DNA from: Nereocystis luetkeana
Lineage: Eukaryota; Sar; Phaeophyceae; Laminariales; Laminariaceae
Assembly: GCA_031213475.1 (NCBI GenBank)
Contig: JARUPZ010000002.1
Coordinates: forward strand, 1,364,001-1,428,000
Length of the DNA stretch: 64,000 nucleotides
Direction of reading: 5' to 3'
Shown piece after piece: positions 55,129-64,000 of the stretch. Position 1 is the first letter of the stretch; each line of letters opens with the position of its first letter. Below the pieces are notes generated by a model, which ran no database searches, was not told where the DNA came from, and was given only the letters and a program-made list of their open reading frames with translations. The position numbers and the translations under genes are program-made.

Positions 55129-58100
55129 GTGCGACTGCTGAAATGTACAGTGGTACTACGAGTATACGTCAAGAGAACACTAGGAGAGCTTCCGCAGTGT
55201 TAAACTTTGAAGTACCAGGTATGGATTTATACCCCACTATTAATTGCACCTGGTACAGCAGTACACTACCTGATACAGTGTATCACGATTGATAAGAAAG
55301 CACACCCCCCTAGGGAGAATTTCGGATCCGATTTTCTCCAAAATGTGCCTGAAGGGCCTAAGGCGCACCCAACGAAATGGTGGCTCTGGAAATATCTCGT
55401 CGAGATGTCTTTTCACAGATGCGTCGCTTGGCGTTTACTCTCTCGGCGTTGTCGAGGAAACCGGCTTGGAAATTTGTCCAAGGGGGTGTGTTATCTTATC
55501 ATACGGGTGACACGGGACACGGTAATAGAGCTCGCGCAGCAGTAGGGTTCCGGTTCACCGGGTACATATCGGGAAGGAGTACAAGGCGACGGAACAGATA
55601 GTGGATGGCCCTAACGTGTAGGTGCAAACAGGCGACTTGCAAATGCCAAGAACTCCATACTCCAGCTGAACAACCCGGACGCCGAATGCACTCATGTACG
55701 TAACTACCTACTTTGATGTACGAAAGAGAAAGCACAACATGGCACAGCAGCACGGCACGGCGATGCACTGCGCACCTTCGTGAGATGAGCTGAGCAGGGT
55801 GTGCTTTTCTTGTGATTCTATTTCTATGTGGTACTTGATATGATACCTGGTCTATAGCGGCTGAGCTGGGCTGAGCTGCGCTGCGCTGCTGAACTAGCGC
55901 TGCTCTGCTAAGCTGACCGGAGTTGACCTGAGCCGATTTTGATGTATGCCTTATTTGCTATGATGAAACAAACATAACGGCAGCCGTCGACGGAAAGTCA
56001 ACAAACCGAAGGTTTCTTTGTTATTGCGTGTGGTACTTGATACTTCGTATGATGTCGTGTATCTTGAACTAAGTGTGATAGGGAGTACGTATGTATCTCG
56101 CTCAGTTCTGACTGTTTTTCGATTCAGATTCGAGTTCCAAAAACCCTTTTTTGTCGGACTTTTTTTAACTCGAATTCAGGGTGAGAGCGGCATTCTCGCT
56201 CAGTTTTGACTGTTTTTCGATTTTGAATCGAGTTTTGCAGATTTGTATTGTGATATTAGACTCTTGAAAGAGAACATATTGTAATTTGTGTCGGTGTATG
56301 GGATTAAGTGTGAGCTAAGCTGAACTGGATGTGATTTTTGAGAAAACGGGATAAAAATGAAAAATGATGCATAGAAAGCAGAGAACAAGGAAAGTAAAGA
56401 AGCCAAGAACGCACGGATCGTAAAAGCGCGATTATTTGTCGAAGACTCCCTGAGAGTTCAGCAGGTCATTGTAATCAAGTGAAAACACAGAAAGACAACA
56501 GTAAGAAAGTTCATTTATAGTCGGCACCCGGGAAGATTGCTTCATCGCACGAACGAATTTTAATGTAGGACTGGCCTACCAGGTACTGCTCTACGCCGCA
56601 AGACTATTAATAGACTACGAGTAGACTTTGGCAGTATTACCGTAATTTCGTCATTTCATTATTTTTCGCTGTTCACGTGTGACCTGTGTGAGATTGGAGA
56701 TTGATTCCATTCAGGTCATTCAACATTGCCACAATCGAACCCTTGGTCACCAAAAGACACACTGAGTGCGAGTAGATGAAGTAGGAGAACAAACCAGGCG
56801 AGAATACAGGCGGGATTCCGGCGTGATATCTGGTACCAATATCATATAATATGATTGTCAGTACCCCGAGCTTACAACACGATATTTTGTGCAAGTACCA
56901 AGACGCGACATGTGTCACGTGCGCGACTAACCCGTCGTAGCAGCTGCACGACATTTCACTGCTGCGTGTACCATGCAGTATCTGCGCGTGGTAGCTACAC
57001 AGGCTCAGTGGAAACACAATCCCCCCGTCTCCCCGCCTGCACTGCCAACAGACTGAAGCGTTTGTGTCGGACGCTATCTATCACCGCCGGGCACGAACAT
57101 AAACAGCTACCTCGTACACTGCTGTTGGCCGCCTGTGTCTACAGACGTGAAGCAAGAACGGCATTTTGTTTTCACGACCGTCGCTAAATTTCTTCCCCAA
57201 TGGCTTCCGGCACACAACACAAAAATTAGGCGAAAACAGCAACCGACCACGAGGATTGCTGTTAATAATAGCGTGACGATACATCCTCCACCATAGTTTG
57301 CGGAGCCGTAGCGCATTCATACCTATGCTGTTCCCTCGAACGCTAACCGGGTCGGTCGTCGTTGCCAACTCGCGTGTGGTGTCTGTGATCTGTGAACCCT
57401 CTCTCGTCCTCTCGCTCTGCCGTTGATGTTCTATGTTCATGGCATGCATCTACGTGTCTTGTCTACCAGCACATATTGTTATATGCCTATGCCTATGTGC
57501 ATTCTGGCGTCTCTGTATATCTCCCTCTCTTTGCGCACCTTGTGTGAACGCGTGGGCCACACGCACCACATGCACGGCAACCCATTCTAAGCCATCAGAC
57601 AAATTCGAGCCAGCAGCAACCAGGACGTCGGAAACGACCCCCCCACCAATCCCTGCTGTTCCCAGGCCGCCTTCGAGGCAGATGAAACCCGACGCGCCCG
57701 CTCACCACAACAAAATACCACAACCTTCGCTACCACCAGCCTGGACGTCACCTGACGCCGCTACCAGTAACTCCCACACCGGTTCACCAATCTCCACAGC
57801 GCATCCCCCTTCCCCCCCGCCCCGCCGCTGCCGCTGGTGCAAACCCAAAACGCCTCACTTCTGCAGGAATATTAAGCTATCTCCGTAGCATTCTCCGGTC
57901 TCCACAACACCTGCCCCGCCGCCCCGCCCGCCCGCCCGCCGCTGCTTCAAACACCAAAACACCTCACTTTCACAGGAACACCTAGGGTATCTCGGTAGCC
58001 GGCCGGTGCACGACTCCGACCCGGCCTTCCACCCCCACCAATCGAAGCGTGTAGGCTACCATCCCACCCGCGGGGCTCTATCTGCTCCTCCCCACCCCTC

Positions 58101-61100
58101 GATTTGCCCCGTACCGAAGAACGCCTCCCCGGTGCGACCGGGGCTTGGGGAGGAGGGGGAGGGGGGGGGGGAGGGGATGATTTTGAAGGGTGGTTCGGAG
58201 GCCAGCGCGGGCGAAGGTTCTTACAGGCTGAAGAGGCGTTTCGAGGGAGGCAGTCACGGGGAGGTGGGGGAGGCAGAGGGATGGCGGAATGGGTGTGCGT
58301 AGATTATTCGATTGTAAGCCGTCTAAAGGCGGGGTGGGTGTGCGTAGATTTTTTATTGTATGCGAAATGTGGAAATGCGGGGTGAGGTTGTGCGTAAGTA
58401 GACCACCTGAGGATGCACAATGAGTAAATTGTGGAAAGTGTGTAGACTATGTGCATTGTGTAAGATGTGTGAATGTGTGTCATGCATGTGTACGTCTAAG
58501 GCACATTTGCACTCTGCAACCGCAAGTTGAAGGATTCCTGTGTGGTGCCGAGCTCGCTAGGGAACTGATCGCCTCGCAGCAGCCGTGTAATTTGTGTATT
58601 TGCGCAGTTTGCACTATCAAAGCTGTCGACGTCAACGTTTCGCCTGCCGCGGACGGCAGTTCGCGTCCCGCTGCTTCGCCTTTTCTTTTCGAGGAGACGG
58701 GACGGACTCATGCTCTGAGACTTCGGTTTAATCCCTTGCCTGGCCCCTCCTCTACACAAAAACTCGTATGTTGAGGCCAAAAGAGGTCTCGACGCACCGA
58801 GAAAGACCGGTCTCTTTTTTCTCGTTAGCATTATTTGGTTGTATAGGGACCATCTATCATTTTTTTGTTGGTCGACCGTTTCTTGCCTATTCTCTTTTGC
58901 CTGTAAGGTTTGGAGGGGGGTTCGCCTGGGGCCCGACGGGGAGCCAATGTCAAAGGAGGGCTACGTCTTGAAGCGCATGCTCTTGGAGAAGGGGAAGCAC
59001 GTCATGCAGGCCGGAATCAGGTCTGGGCTGGTTGTGGAACCCTTCGCGGCGTCTCGCCAAGCGCGACAGTGGCAGATGCTACGAGGCGCTTTGGGTTTGG
59101 TTGTAGTTTCGGTTGGTTCGGTTTTTGTTTTTTGGCTTTGTTCAGGGCGCGCGCAGAGCTACACGAATAGGACCTGGTATAGTGTGCATGGACGTATAGT
59201 GCCTGGTGTAGTGTACCGGGTAGTATATGATGTCTCTGCACGCGCAACGCTAATTTGGTGAGTACCTAACATCTACCGCTCTACCTCGGGGAAAATTGTC
59301 CCGAGCATTATGCACACCGTACTGGTATATTCATATCGAACGATCCCGGCTCAGATGCGTGCCCCAGCCCCACATGAGCCGACAACGCCTGCAACAACTC
59401 TCGGAACACCCTTCGACCCGAGTAAATCACTCCTCGGTGAATACCTCGTATTGCTTGACGCTTGGTGCTAGCGATGTCTGTCTGGTCGGTGAAAACCCGA
59501 CGTACTCCGTCCCGGCATTGTAGGGATGCGAGGGTCTGTGGTCATTCGGCTACGACCGTGCGTGATACTGAGTACCCCCACCTTGCCCATCTCACCCCAC
59601 CTCACCTCACCTCACCCCACCCCACCCCACCCCACCCCACTCCACCCCATCCAACTCCACGCCACCCCATCCTATCCCCTCAAGCTATTACGATCCGCCC
59701 CCCCCCCCCCCCCGCCCGCTCGACGGCCATGCAGAGAGATCTACTTCGGCGAGCTCTTGGGGGGACCGAGAGGTTCGCCACGGGTAGCACGATACGTGGA
59801 GCACTTGTACCTTTTTGGGGACCATGAGGGGGGCCGCTTCGGGAGAGCTGGGGAGGAGGAGATGGGTCCAAGCGGGGGGGGTACGTGGGAAGGGGGACCG
59901 CTGCCGGTAAGAAGTCGGGGTGGGTGTGGGGGTGGGGGTGGGCGGGTTGGGGTTGATGCTGGCGTGTGTGCCGTCATGGAAGAGCTTGCGCTACTCGCAC
60001 CCTGGTGGTGGTAGTGGTGTTGAAGGCGGTGTTGGTGTATGCGTTGGTGATATTGGTTGTAGTTCTTGGCGGTGCTGATGGGGGTTATGGTGTTGGTGTT
60101 GGTCGGTCGGGGTGTTATCGGTTGGTGGTATCGGTTGGTGATATCAGTTGGTGTTGGTGGTGGTGGTGATGGTAGTGGTGTTTGATATTGATGATCACTG
60201 TGATTTTTTTGTGGTGTCGGCGGTCGTGTTGGTGGTGGTTGTTGTTCAAGTGGTGGTGATGGATCTAGTTGCGTCGTTGGTATTGGTGTTGGTGCTAGTG
60301 CGTTTGGTGGTGGCAATGTTGTTGTTGATGGTGCCGGTGATGGTGGTGATGGTGGTGGCGGTGATGGTGGTGGTGGTGGTGGCGGTGGTGGTTCTGATGA
60401 TTTCGGTGTTGTTGGTGTTTACTGGTGCTGTTGTTGGTGGGCTTTGTGTTGGTGTTGGTGGTGTTAGTGTTGGTGGTAGCAGCAGCGGCCGCATGGGCTT
60501 TTGTTTTCCGGATGAGCGACAACCGAAAAATGTATATGGTAAAGGGTTAAATATGGGGAAATGTCAGGAATAGGGGTTGGCATAGGGACCCTAGTAGGGA
60601 TCAAGAAAATGTTCTAACAACCCCCCCCCCCCTCCTCACGCCTCAACTTCCCAGAAGGCAAGCATCTCGTTGAAACCTATGGCCCATGATATGGACATCG
60701 TATAGCCGTACATACAGTGGGTTTGTATTTCCGAGGCGTTTTCGAGTACGGGGCCGCCAAAGCTCTGTGCGCGCATGAGAAGGAAGGCAACACGATACTG
60801 CACGTAAAGCGTGCCGACGGCCTTTTATTTTCAGCAAAAACACCTTTTGGGGAGCTATGCAGGTTTACCGGATTTGTTTTTCAGCACTCTTACAGGCTCT
60901 CTGCTTGAAGAGAACGGGCATACTTATTTTTTTTTTTCTCCGGACAACCCGCGGAATTTTCCCAGAAAATGTAGTTCTCCCTTTTTCCGGGGTATGTTGT
61001 TTTTCGTTTTCAACGGTTCAGCCATCTTCTTGTGGTGATTTTTCTTCCATCTGTTGAAGCACCGTCTTGATGCGGAGAGACTAGCTCCTGAGAGCTGAGG

Positions 61101-64000
61101 GGGTAATTACAACATTTTGTCTGCTTCTTCGAAGAAACATTGACATCTGCATGCTTCCGCCGGAGCGCTGAAACTTTTAGACGGCGAAATTACTATTGTA
61201 GCGGCATTCTTGAATCCTGGTAAACAACTGCAATGTCGTCCGTCCCCTTTTTTTGTCACGATTAAGCTACTTAAGACACGACGATTAAAAGAGTGACGAA
61301 TACAGCACCGCCCACTGTGTGATTGGGGGGATGGTCCAAATAGAGTTTTCGTACAGGGAGCCGTGCGGTACAGGGGCTACCCGATTTCTCCCTGTACTGC
61401 GGGATGCTCACGCTCCGCGTACTGCGGCGCGCTCTTCTGCGCGTAGGCGGTTGACAACACACAGCAGTTCTCGTTGTTAGGTCGCTAACTTGGGGTCCGA
61501 AAGGGATTTACCCCCGTGCATATGCTGAGTACCAACTCCTGGCCCTCCTACACGAAAAAAAAAAAATCCATACAACAGCGTGTGCAATGCTATTGTATGA
61601 TATTCCATACAACAGCGTGTGCAATGCTATTGTATGATATTGATAGTACATTGTCTTTTCGTTGCGGGCGATATCTCCACTGTAACAAAAAAGGGTCTGC
61701 GCTGGTAGCGAGCGGCGTTTTTTTATCGGGGTTCGGGCACTGATACCCGTGTGACTGGCACCGATACTAGATATACCTTCATATTTTCGACCTGGCTGTC
61801 AATAGTCGTTTTTTTTTTTTTTTTTTTCGCTTGTAGGAGAGTCGCCTCCTCGCCTCAGATGGTGTCGGCCTTGCCGTGGTCTTAAAGGAGGCCTTGGCGC
61901 GCACTTCTATTTCGTGATACTGGTATGTGGCAAGGAGATGCCTCCGCTGAACTCCCCTCGTATCTCTCCAGGAAGAGAGAGATCTCACGGGAAGAGTGTG
62001 GGAGTGTGGGTCGTTGCCGTAGATGACCCTAGGCCCCCCTGGTAAATGCTCAGGGTTTGTATTCCCTAACGTCAACCATTGTGAATGAAGACCATCCATG
62101 ATGGCAAGTCTCGTAGGCTGGACGTTTTAGGACTACAGTCCCTTTTGGGGGACAACACCACACTATTTCCAAGTATTTATCCCCCAAACGGGACTGCGGT
62201 CCTAAAAGCGTTAACGCATCTTCATGGTTGCGGTGTTGTGATCGGAGACTGACGGTATCTACAGTAGTACGTACCCTGTCCTCCGCCCTTGGTCTCTTTT
62301 TTATTTTTATTTTTATTTTGTCGTCTCCTCCCACCCCGTCCAGACCCCGTCCGGTCCGCCCCCCTTCGCGGTTTATTTCGCGCGCGCCGCCGCTGTCGTA
62401 TCGTATATTATTTGCGGCAGACGGAGATGTGGTTGGTTTTCCACGATGAAGGCATGTCCCTGCGACACTACCTCTACACCGAGCGAGAGGCGAAGGGGTT
62501 CGTCCTGCACGGTCAAAGCAACTTTTGGAGGGACATGCGCCTTGATCCCAAGGGGCCAGAGGTGGGGGCGAGCTTTTTTTTTTTCCCATCTTTTTGGGCG
62601 GTTACCACGGCTGGCAGTCGAGTTATAGACCGTGTGTGCGGGGAGGAGAGCCTTGACTCCGCACAAGGGAAGTGATTGTATCGCGTAGTGTGTACCGAGT
62701 ATATGGTAGGGCACCCACGAGGAAGTTGCACCGTATACCCATTGCTGTTTCTGGAAAGTGACGACACCAGAAAACAAATCAATTCGTTCGAAGCTTGTCG
62801 TCCATTTCAAGCCCGCCTAGGAGGCGGTTCTTAGCAGGATGCAGCTCACCCTTCATGCTACTCGCCCAACACGTCACGGCGCTTCGCGCTTTGCTCAAGG
62901 AATGCCTGCCTGGTCAGTAAAAACCCGACGTGCTTCGTCCCGGCGTTGTAGGGATGCGAGGGTCTATGGTCATACGACTACAGCCATGCCTGATATCGAG
63001 GACACCCCCCCCAACGCTCCCACTGGAATTTGACGCCTATCCCTTTATAGACCCTTTACAATCAAAACTCCATGGTTCGTGTGGGAACCGATCGGATATC
63101 GAATTGATCCGCGCTGAAGGGTAAGGGCTAGCTAGCGACAGAAGTACGACAGCACAGAGCCTGTCTGGTTATTTGCCGAAGCCCCTGTCGACGGGGAGGG
63201 GGAGGGGGGCGGGACGGGGGGGGGCACTCATTTGTTGCTTGCCTTCGGAATTTTACCATTGACCACGCATCCCTTTCGAGGCGGAGCACCGTTCCTACTC
63301 CTAAAAGAGACACCGCCGATAGTTGGGCGCTCATTACGTTGTTTCTATTTAATGCATAGGAAGGGCTTGCTAATCTGGATAAATTATGTCGCGTGCGGCC
63401 TTTTTGTTTAACCCCCGCCTTCCCGGTCCCCCCCCCTCGCCTCCTTGTACAAAAAAACGTCAACCTCGTGCGTTGGTTTCGGGCTTAGAAAAACTTTCCA
63501 GGACTTTTCGAGTTAACGCTGTGCCTTAATTTCGTGTTGTTACTCGTAAGGAATACCAGGTACCAGGCAGCCCTTGTTCGATTCCATTTATTATTATTTG
63601 GCGTCGTTGGCGGGATTTTACCAGGCCCGATTCCACCCTACACCACCACTACCACCTTCCCGTTCGACCCCCCCCCCCCCCCCCCTCCCACAGGCGGCGA
63701 AACAGGAAGGAGATGAGACTAGCAGAAAGGTTCTATGTGCTATATGGGGATAACGTAATGAGCACCCAAATGTTGGAGGTGTCCCTGTCGGGAGCAAGAA
63801 CGGAGTGCTCCGTCTTAAAAAGGATGCGTGGTTCAATGGTCAAATTACTAAGGCTAGAACCCCCCCCCCCCGCGCGCGCCCGGGCGCTTCACAGGTAATG
63901 AAGACGATCCTGCGGCAAATCTTGGAGGGGACGCGGTTCCTCCACGGACGAGGGATTCTCCACCGAGACCTCAAGCCTTCCAACCTAATCGTCTCGATAC
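54619..64000 (+). CDS. Eukaryotic protein kinase, 6 exons seen, runs past the window end
   Basis: Exons 54619-55128, about 58234-58263, 58908-59020, 59735-59906, 62421-62561 and 63895 on, all joined in matching phase. Exon 1 gives a Ser/Pro/Gly-rich leader of about 155 residues and G-P-Y-R-L-Q at the domain start. Next come G-G-S-H-G-E-V-W (glycine loop), Y-V-L-K-R-M (the ATP-binding Lys), E-I-Y-F-G-E (the helix-C Glu), R-V-A-R-Y-V-E, M-W-L-V-F-H-D-E-G-M-S-L (hinge) and I-L-H-R-D-L-K-P-S-N (catalytic loop). All core residues seen are intact, so it should be active; the DFG motif lies beyond 64000. A Ser/Thr kinase is implied by H-R-D-L-K-P-S-N. The long hinge insert (exon 5) is unusual and the subfamily is not clear. 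Introns up to 3.1 kb hold SINE, LINE and palindrome copies. Confidence 0.92.
55297..55500 (+). repeat. Dispersed ~210-bp repeat, copy 3
   Basis: Independent copy in kinase intron 1, sharing gcacacccc, tctccaaa, gaaatatctcgtcgag and the end gtgttatcttatca, but without the long tandem array. It is likely the 3' part of a transposon; no coding hallmark was found. Confidence 0.75.
55855..55935. repeat. GCTGAGCTG-type simple repeat
   Basis: Irregular gctgag/gctgcgct units in kinase intron 1. Confidence 0.75.
56092..56240 (+). repeat. Direct repeat of ~45 bp, two copies
   Basis: cgctcagttctgactgtttttcgatt at about 56100 and cgctcagttttgactgtttttcgatt at about 56196, each followed by gaatcgagtt-type sequence. 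Confidence 0.8.
57780..58000 (+). repeat. Direct duplication of ~110 bp (kinase intron 1)
   Basis: ctccacag...ccgccccgccgctgcc...cctcacttctgcagg...ctatctccgtagc is repeated as ctccacaa...ccgccgctgctt...cctcactttcacagg...gtatctcggtagc. Confidence 0.75.
58234..58263 (+). CDS. Kinase gene, exon 2 (candidate 30-nt microexon)
   Basis: Encodes R-R-F-E-G-G-S-H-G-E, which fills the glycine-rich loop missing between exons 1 and 3 and keeps phase 0 on both sides; donor gag|gtgggg. The acceptor is weak: ctgaag at 58233, with a better-looking ttacag seven bases earlier that would break the frame. Confidence 0.6.
58908..59020 (+). CDS. Kinase gene, exon 3
   Basis: Acceptor tgcctgtaag, donor atcag|gtctgg, ends with two bases of a split codon (ag). 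Encodes V-W-R-G-V-R, D-G-E-P and Y-V-L-K-R-M-L-L-E-K-G. Confidence 0.85.
59450..59580 (+). mobile_element. SINE-like C-tail element, copy 6 (5'-truncated)
   Basis: Only the last ~130 bp, from cgcttggtgctagcgatg to gagtaccccc. Followed by CACCC repeats and a C tract just upstream of kinase exon 4 at 59735. Confidence 0.8.
59735..59906 (+). CDS. Kinase gene, exon 4
   Basis: Acceptor ggccatgcag, one base (a) completing AGA Arg, then E-I-Y-F-G-E-L-L and R-Y-V-E-H-L-Y-L-F; Gly/Glu-rich end; donor ccg|gtaaga. A C run lies 20-34 bp before the acceptor. Confidence 0.87.
60005..60480. repeat. GGT/GTTGGT-rich microsatellite
   Basis: ggtggtggtgatggtgttgg units in kinase intron 4; long frames here are repeat artefacts. 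Confidence 0.9.
60500..62120. other. Kinase intron 4, remainder: no exon seen
   Basis: Contains the 37-bp duplication, A and T runs (61554-61567, 61810-61827) and an unassigned open stretch at 60717-60908 with no kinase similarity. Confidence 0.5.
61567..61640 (+). repeat. Perfect 37-bp tandem duplication
   Basis: Unit tccatacaacagcgtgtgca...tattgtatgatat occurs twice without change, so it is recent. Confidence 0.92.
62123..62214. mobile_element. Palindromic family 2, copy h
   Basis: Ends cgttttaggactacagtccc and gggactgcggtcctaaaagcg; lies in kinase intron 4. Confidence 0.85.
62421..62561 (+). CDS. Kinase gene, exon 5
   Basis: 141 nt, acceptor ttgcggcag, donor gag|gtgggg. Encodes W-L-V-F-H-D-E-G-M-S-L-R-H-Y-L-Y (hinge) and S-N-F-W-R-D-M-R-L. 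Confidence 0.9.
62588..63015 (+). mobile_element. SINE-like C-tail element, copy 7 (full length)
   Basis: Begins about 27 bp after the donor of kinase exon 5 (gggcggttaccacggctggc) and ends gaggacac followed by nine C. It aligns along its length with 23786-24230. Confidence 0.85.
63224..63356 (-). mobile_element. LINE 3'-end fragment (5'-truncated, minus strand)
   Basis: Reverse match to LINE 3570-3691 (gcgctcattacgttgtttc, gaccacgcatccctttcga, tcatttgttgcttg). Its 3' end abuts a G run at 63207-63223, i.e. poly-C on its own strand. The frame R-L-E-R-D-A-W-S-M-V-K is open. Confidence 0.88.
63686..63871 (+). mobile_element. LINE 3'-end fragment next to kinase exon 6
   Basis: Matches LINE 3513-3691 from caggcggcgaaacaggaagg on. 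It is preceded by a C run (63668-63685) and ends in another C run (63861-63871), consistent with duplication of a poly-C target. The right C run lies about 24 bp before the 3' splice site of kinase exon 6. Confidence 0.88.
63895..64000 (+). CDS. Kinase gene, exon 6 (cut by the window end)
   Basis: Acceptor gcttcacag, phase 0. Encodes I-L-R-Q-I-L-E-G-T-R-F-L-H and H-R-D-L-K-P-S-N-L. Confidence 0.93.

Noticed and set aside
60005-60573. Val-rich and His/Thr-rich frames
   Set aside because: Produced by the GGT repeat; not related to kinase exons.

Overview
The window is nuclear DNA of a eukaryote with small exons scattered among kilobase-scale, repeat-filled introns (GT-AG junctions, phases that match across introns). 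There are no operons, no Shine-Dalgarno-spaced ORFs and no rRNA. The gene families, TTAGGG-type interstitial telomere repeat and mixture of non-LTR, Ty3/gypsy and cut-and-paste elements would fit an alga or other stramenopile-like protist (for example a brown alga), but this is inference; nothing in the sequence proves the taxon.

Four genes can be supported. (1) An armadillo-like (ARM) repeat protein gene on the minus strand, with exons at 26263-26120, 24926-24678, 22064-21863 and 20717-20600. (2) A second, inverted copy of its 3' part on the plus strand (exons 4570-4771 and 6034-6151), carried by a large inverted duplication (arms about 1-8360 and 18675-23166). (3) A YqgF/RuvX-type nuclease gene on the plus strand, exons 33962-34044, 34608-34672, 38407-38499, 40607-40685 and 41275-41327. 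(4) A protein kinase gene on the plus strand, exons 54619-55128, about 58234-58263, 58908-59020, 59735-59906, 62421-62561 and 63895 to beyond the window. A fifth, unrecognised gene probably ends on the minus strand at 50082.

The rest is mostly mobile DNA. Left arm: a 5'-truncated LINE (252-3706, endonuclease + reverse transcriptase) sits in a poly-C tract; the other arm shows the empty site. Between the arms (about 9.9-16.8 kb) lies a decayed Ty3/gypsy element with gag-like, NADAR (DUF1768/YbiA-like), aspartic protease, RT, RNase H and integrase pieces. From 23.8 kb on, a SINE-like family with C-tails recurs; its last ~65 bp resembles the 3' end of the LINE, as in known LINE/SINE partner pairs. 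Two palindromic MITE families (TTACGGGGGACC..., six copies; CCGCAGTCCCG..., eight copies), a pogo-like element (38546-39439), another TIR element (about 29065-29795), a ~1.5 kb satellite (35117-36625) and a 29-bp minisatellite (37410-37835) fill the introns. The octamer TACCAGGT/ACCTGGTA occurs roughly 40 times, far above chance.

The most unusual points are the LINE/SINE pair with C-tails and poly-C insertion sites, often just upstream of 3' splice sites; the NADAR domain inside a gypsy polyprotein; and the inverted duplication whose exons stayed conserved while introns diverged.
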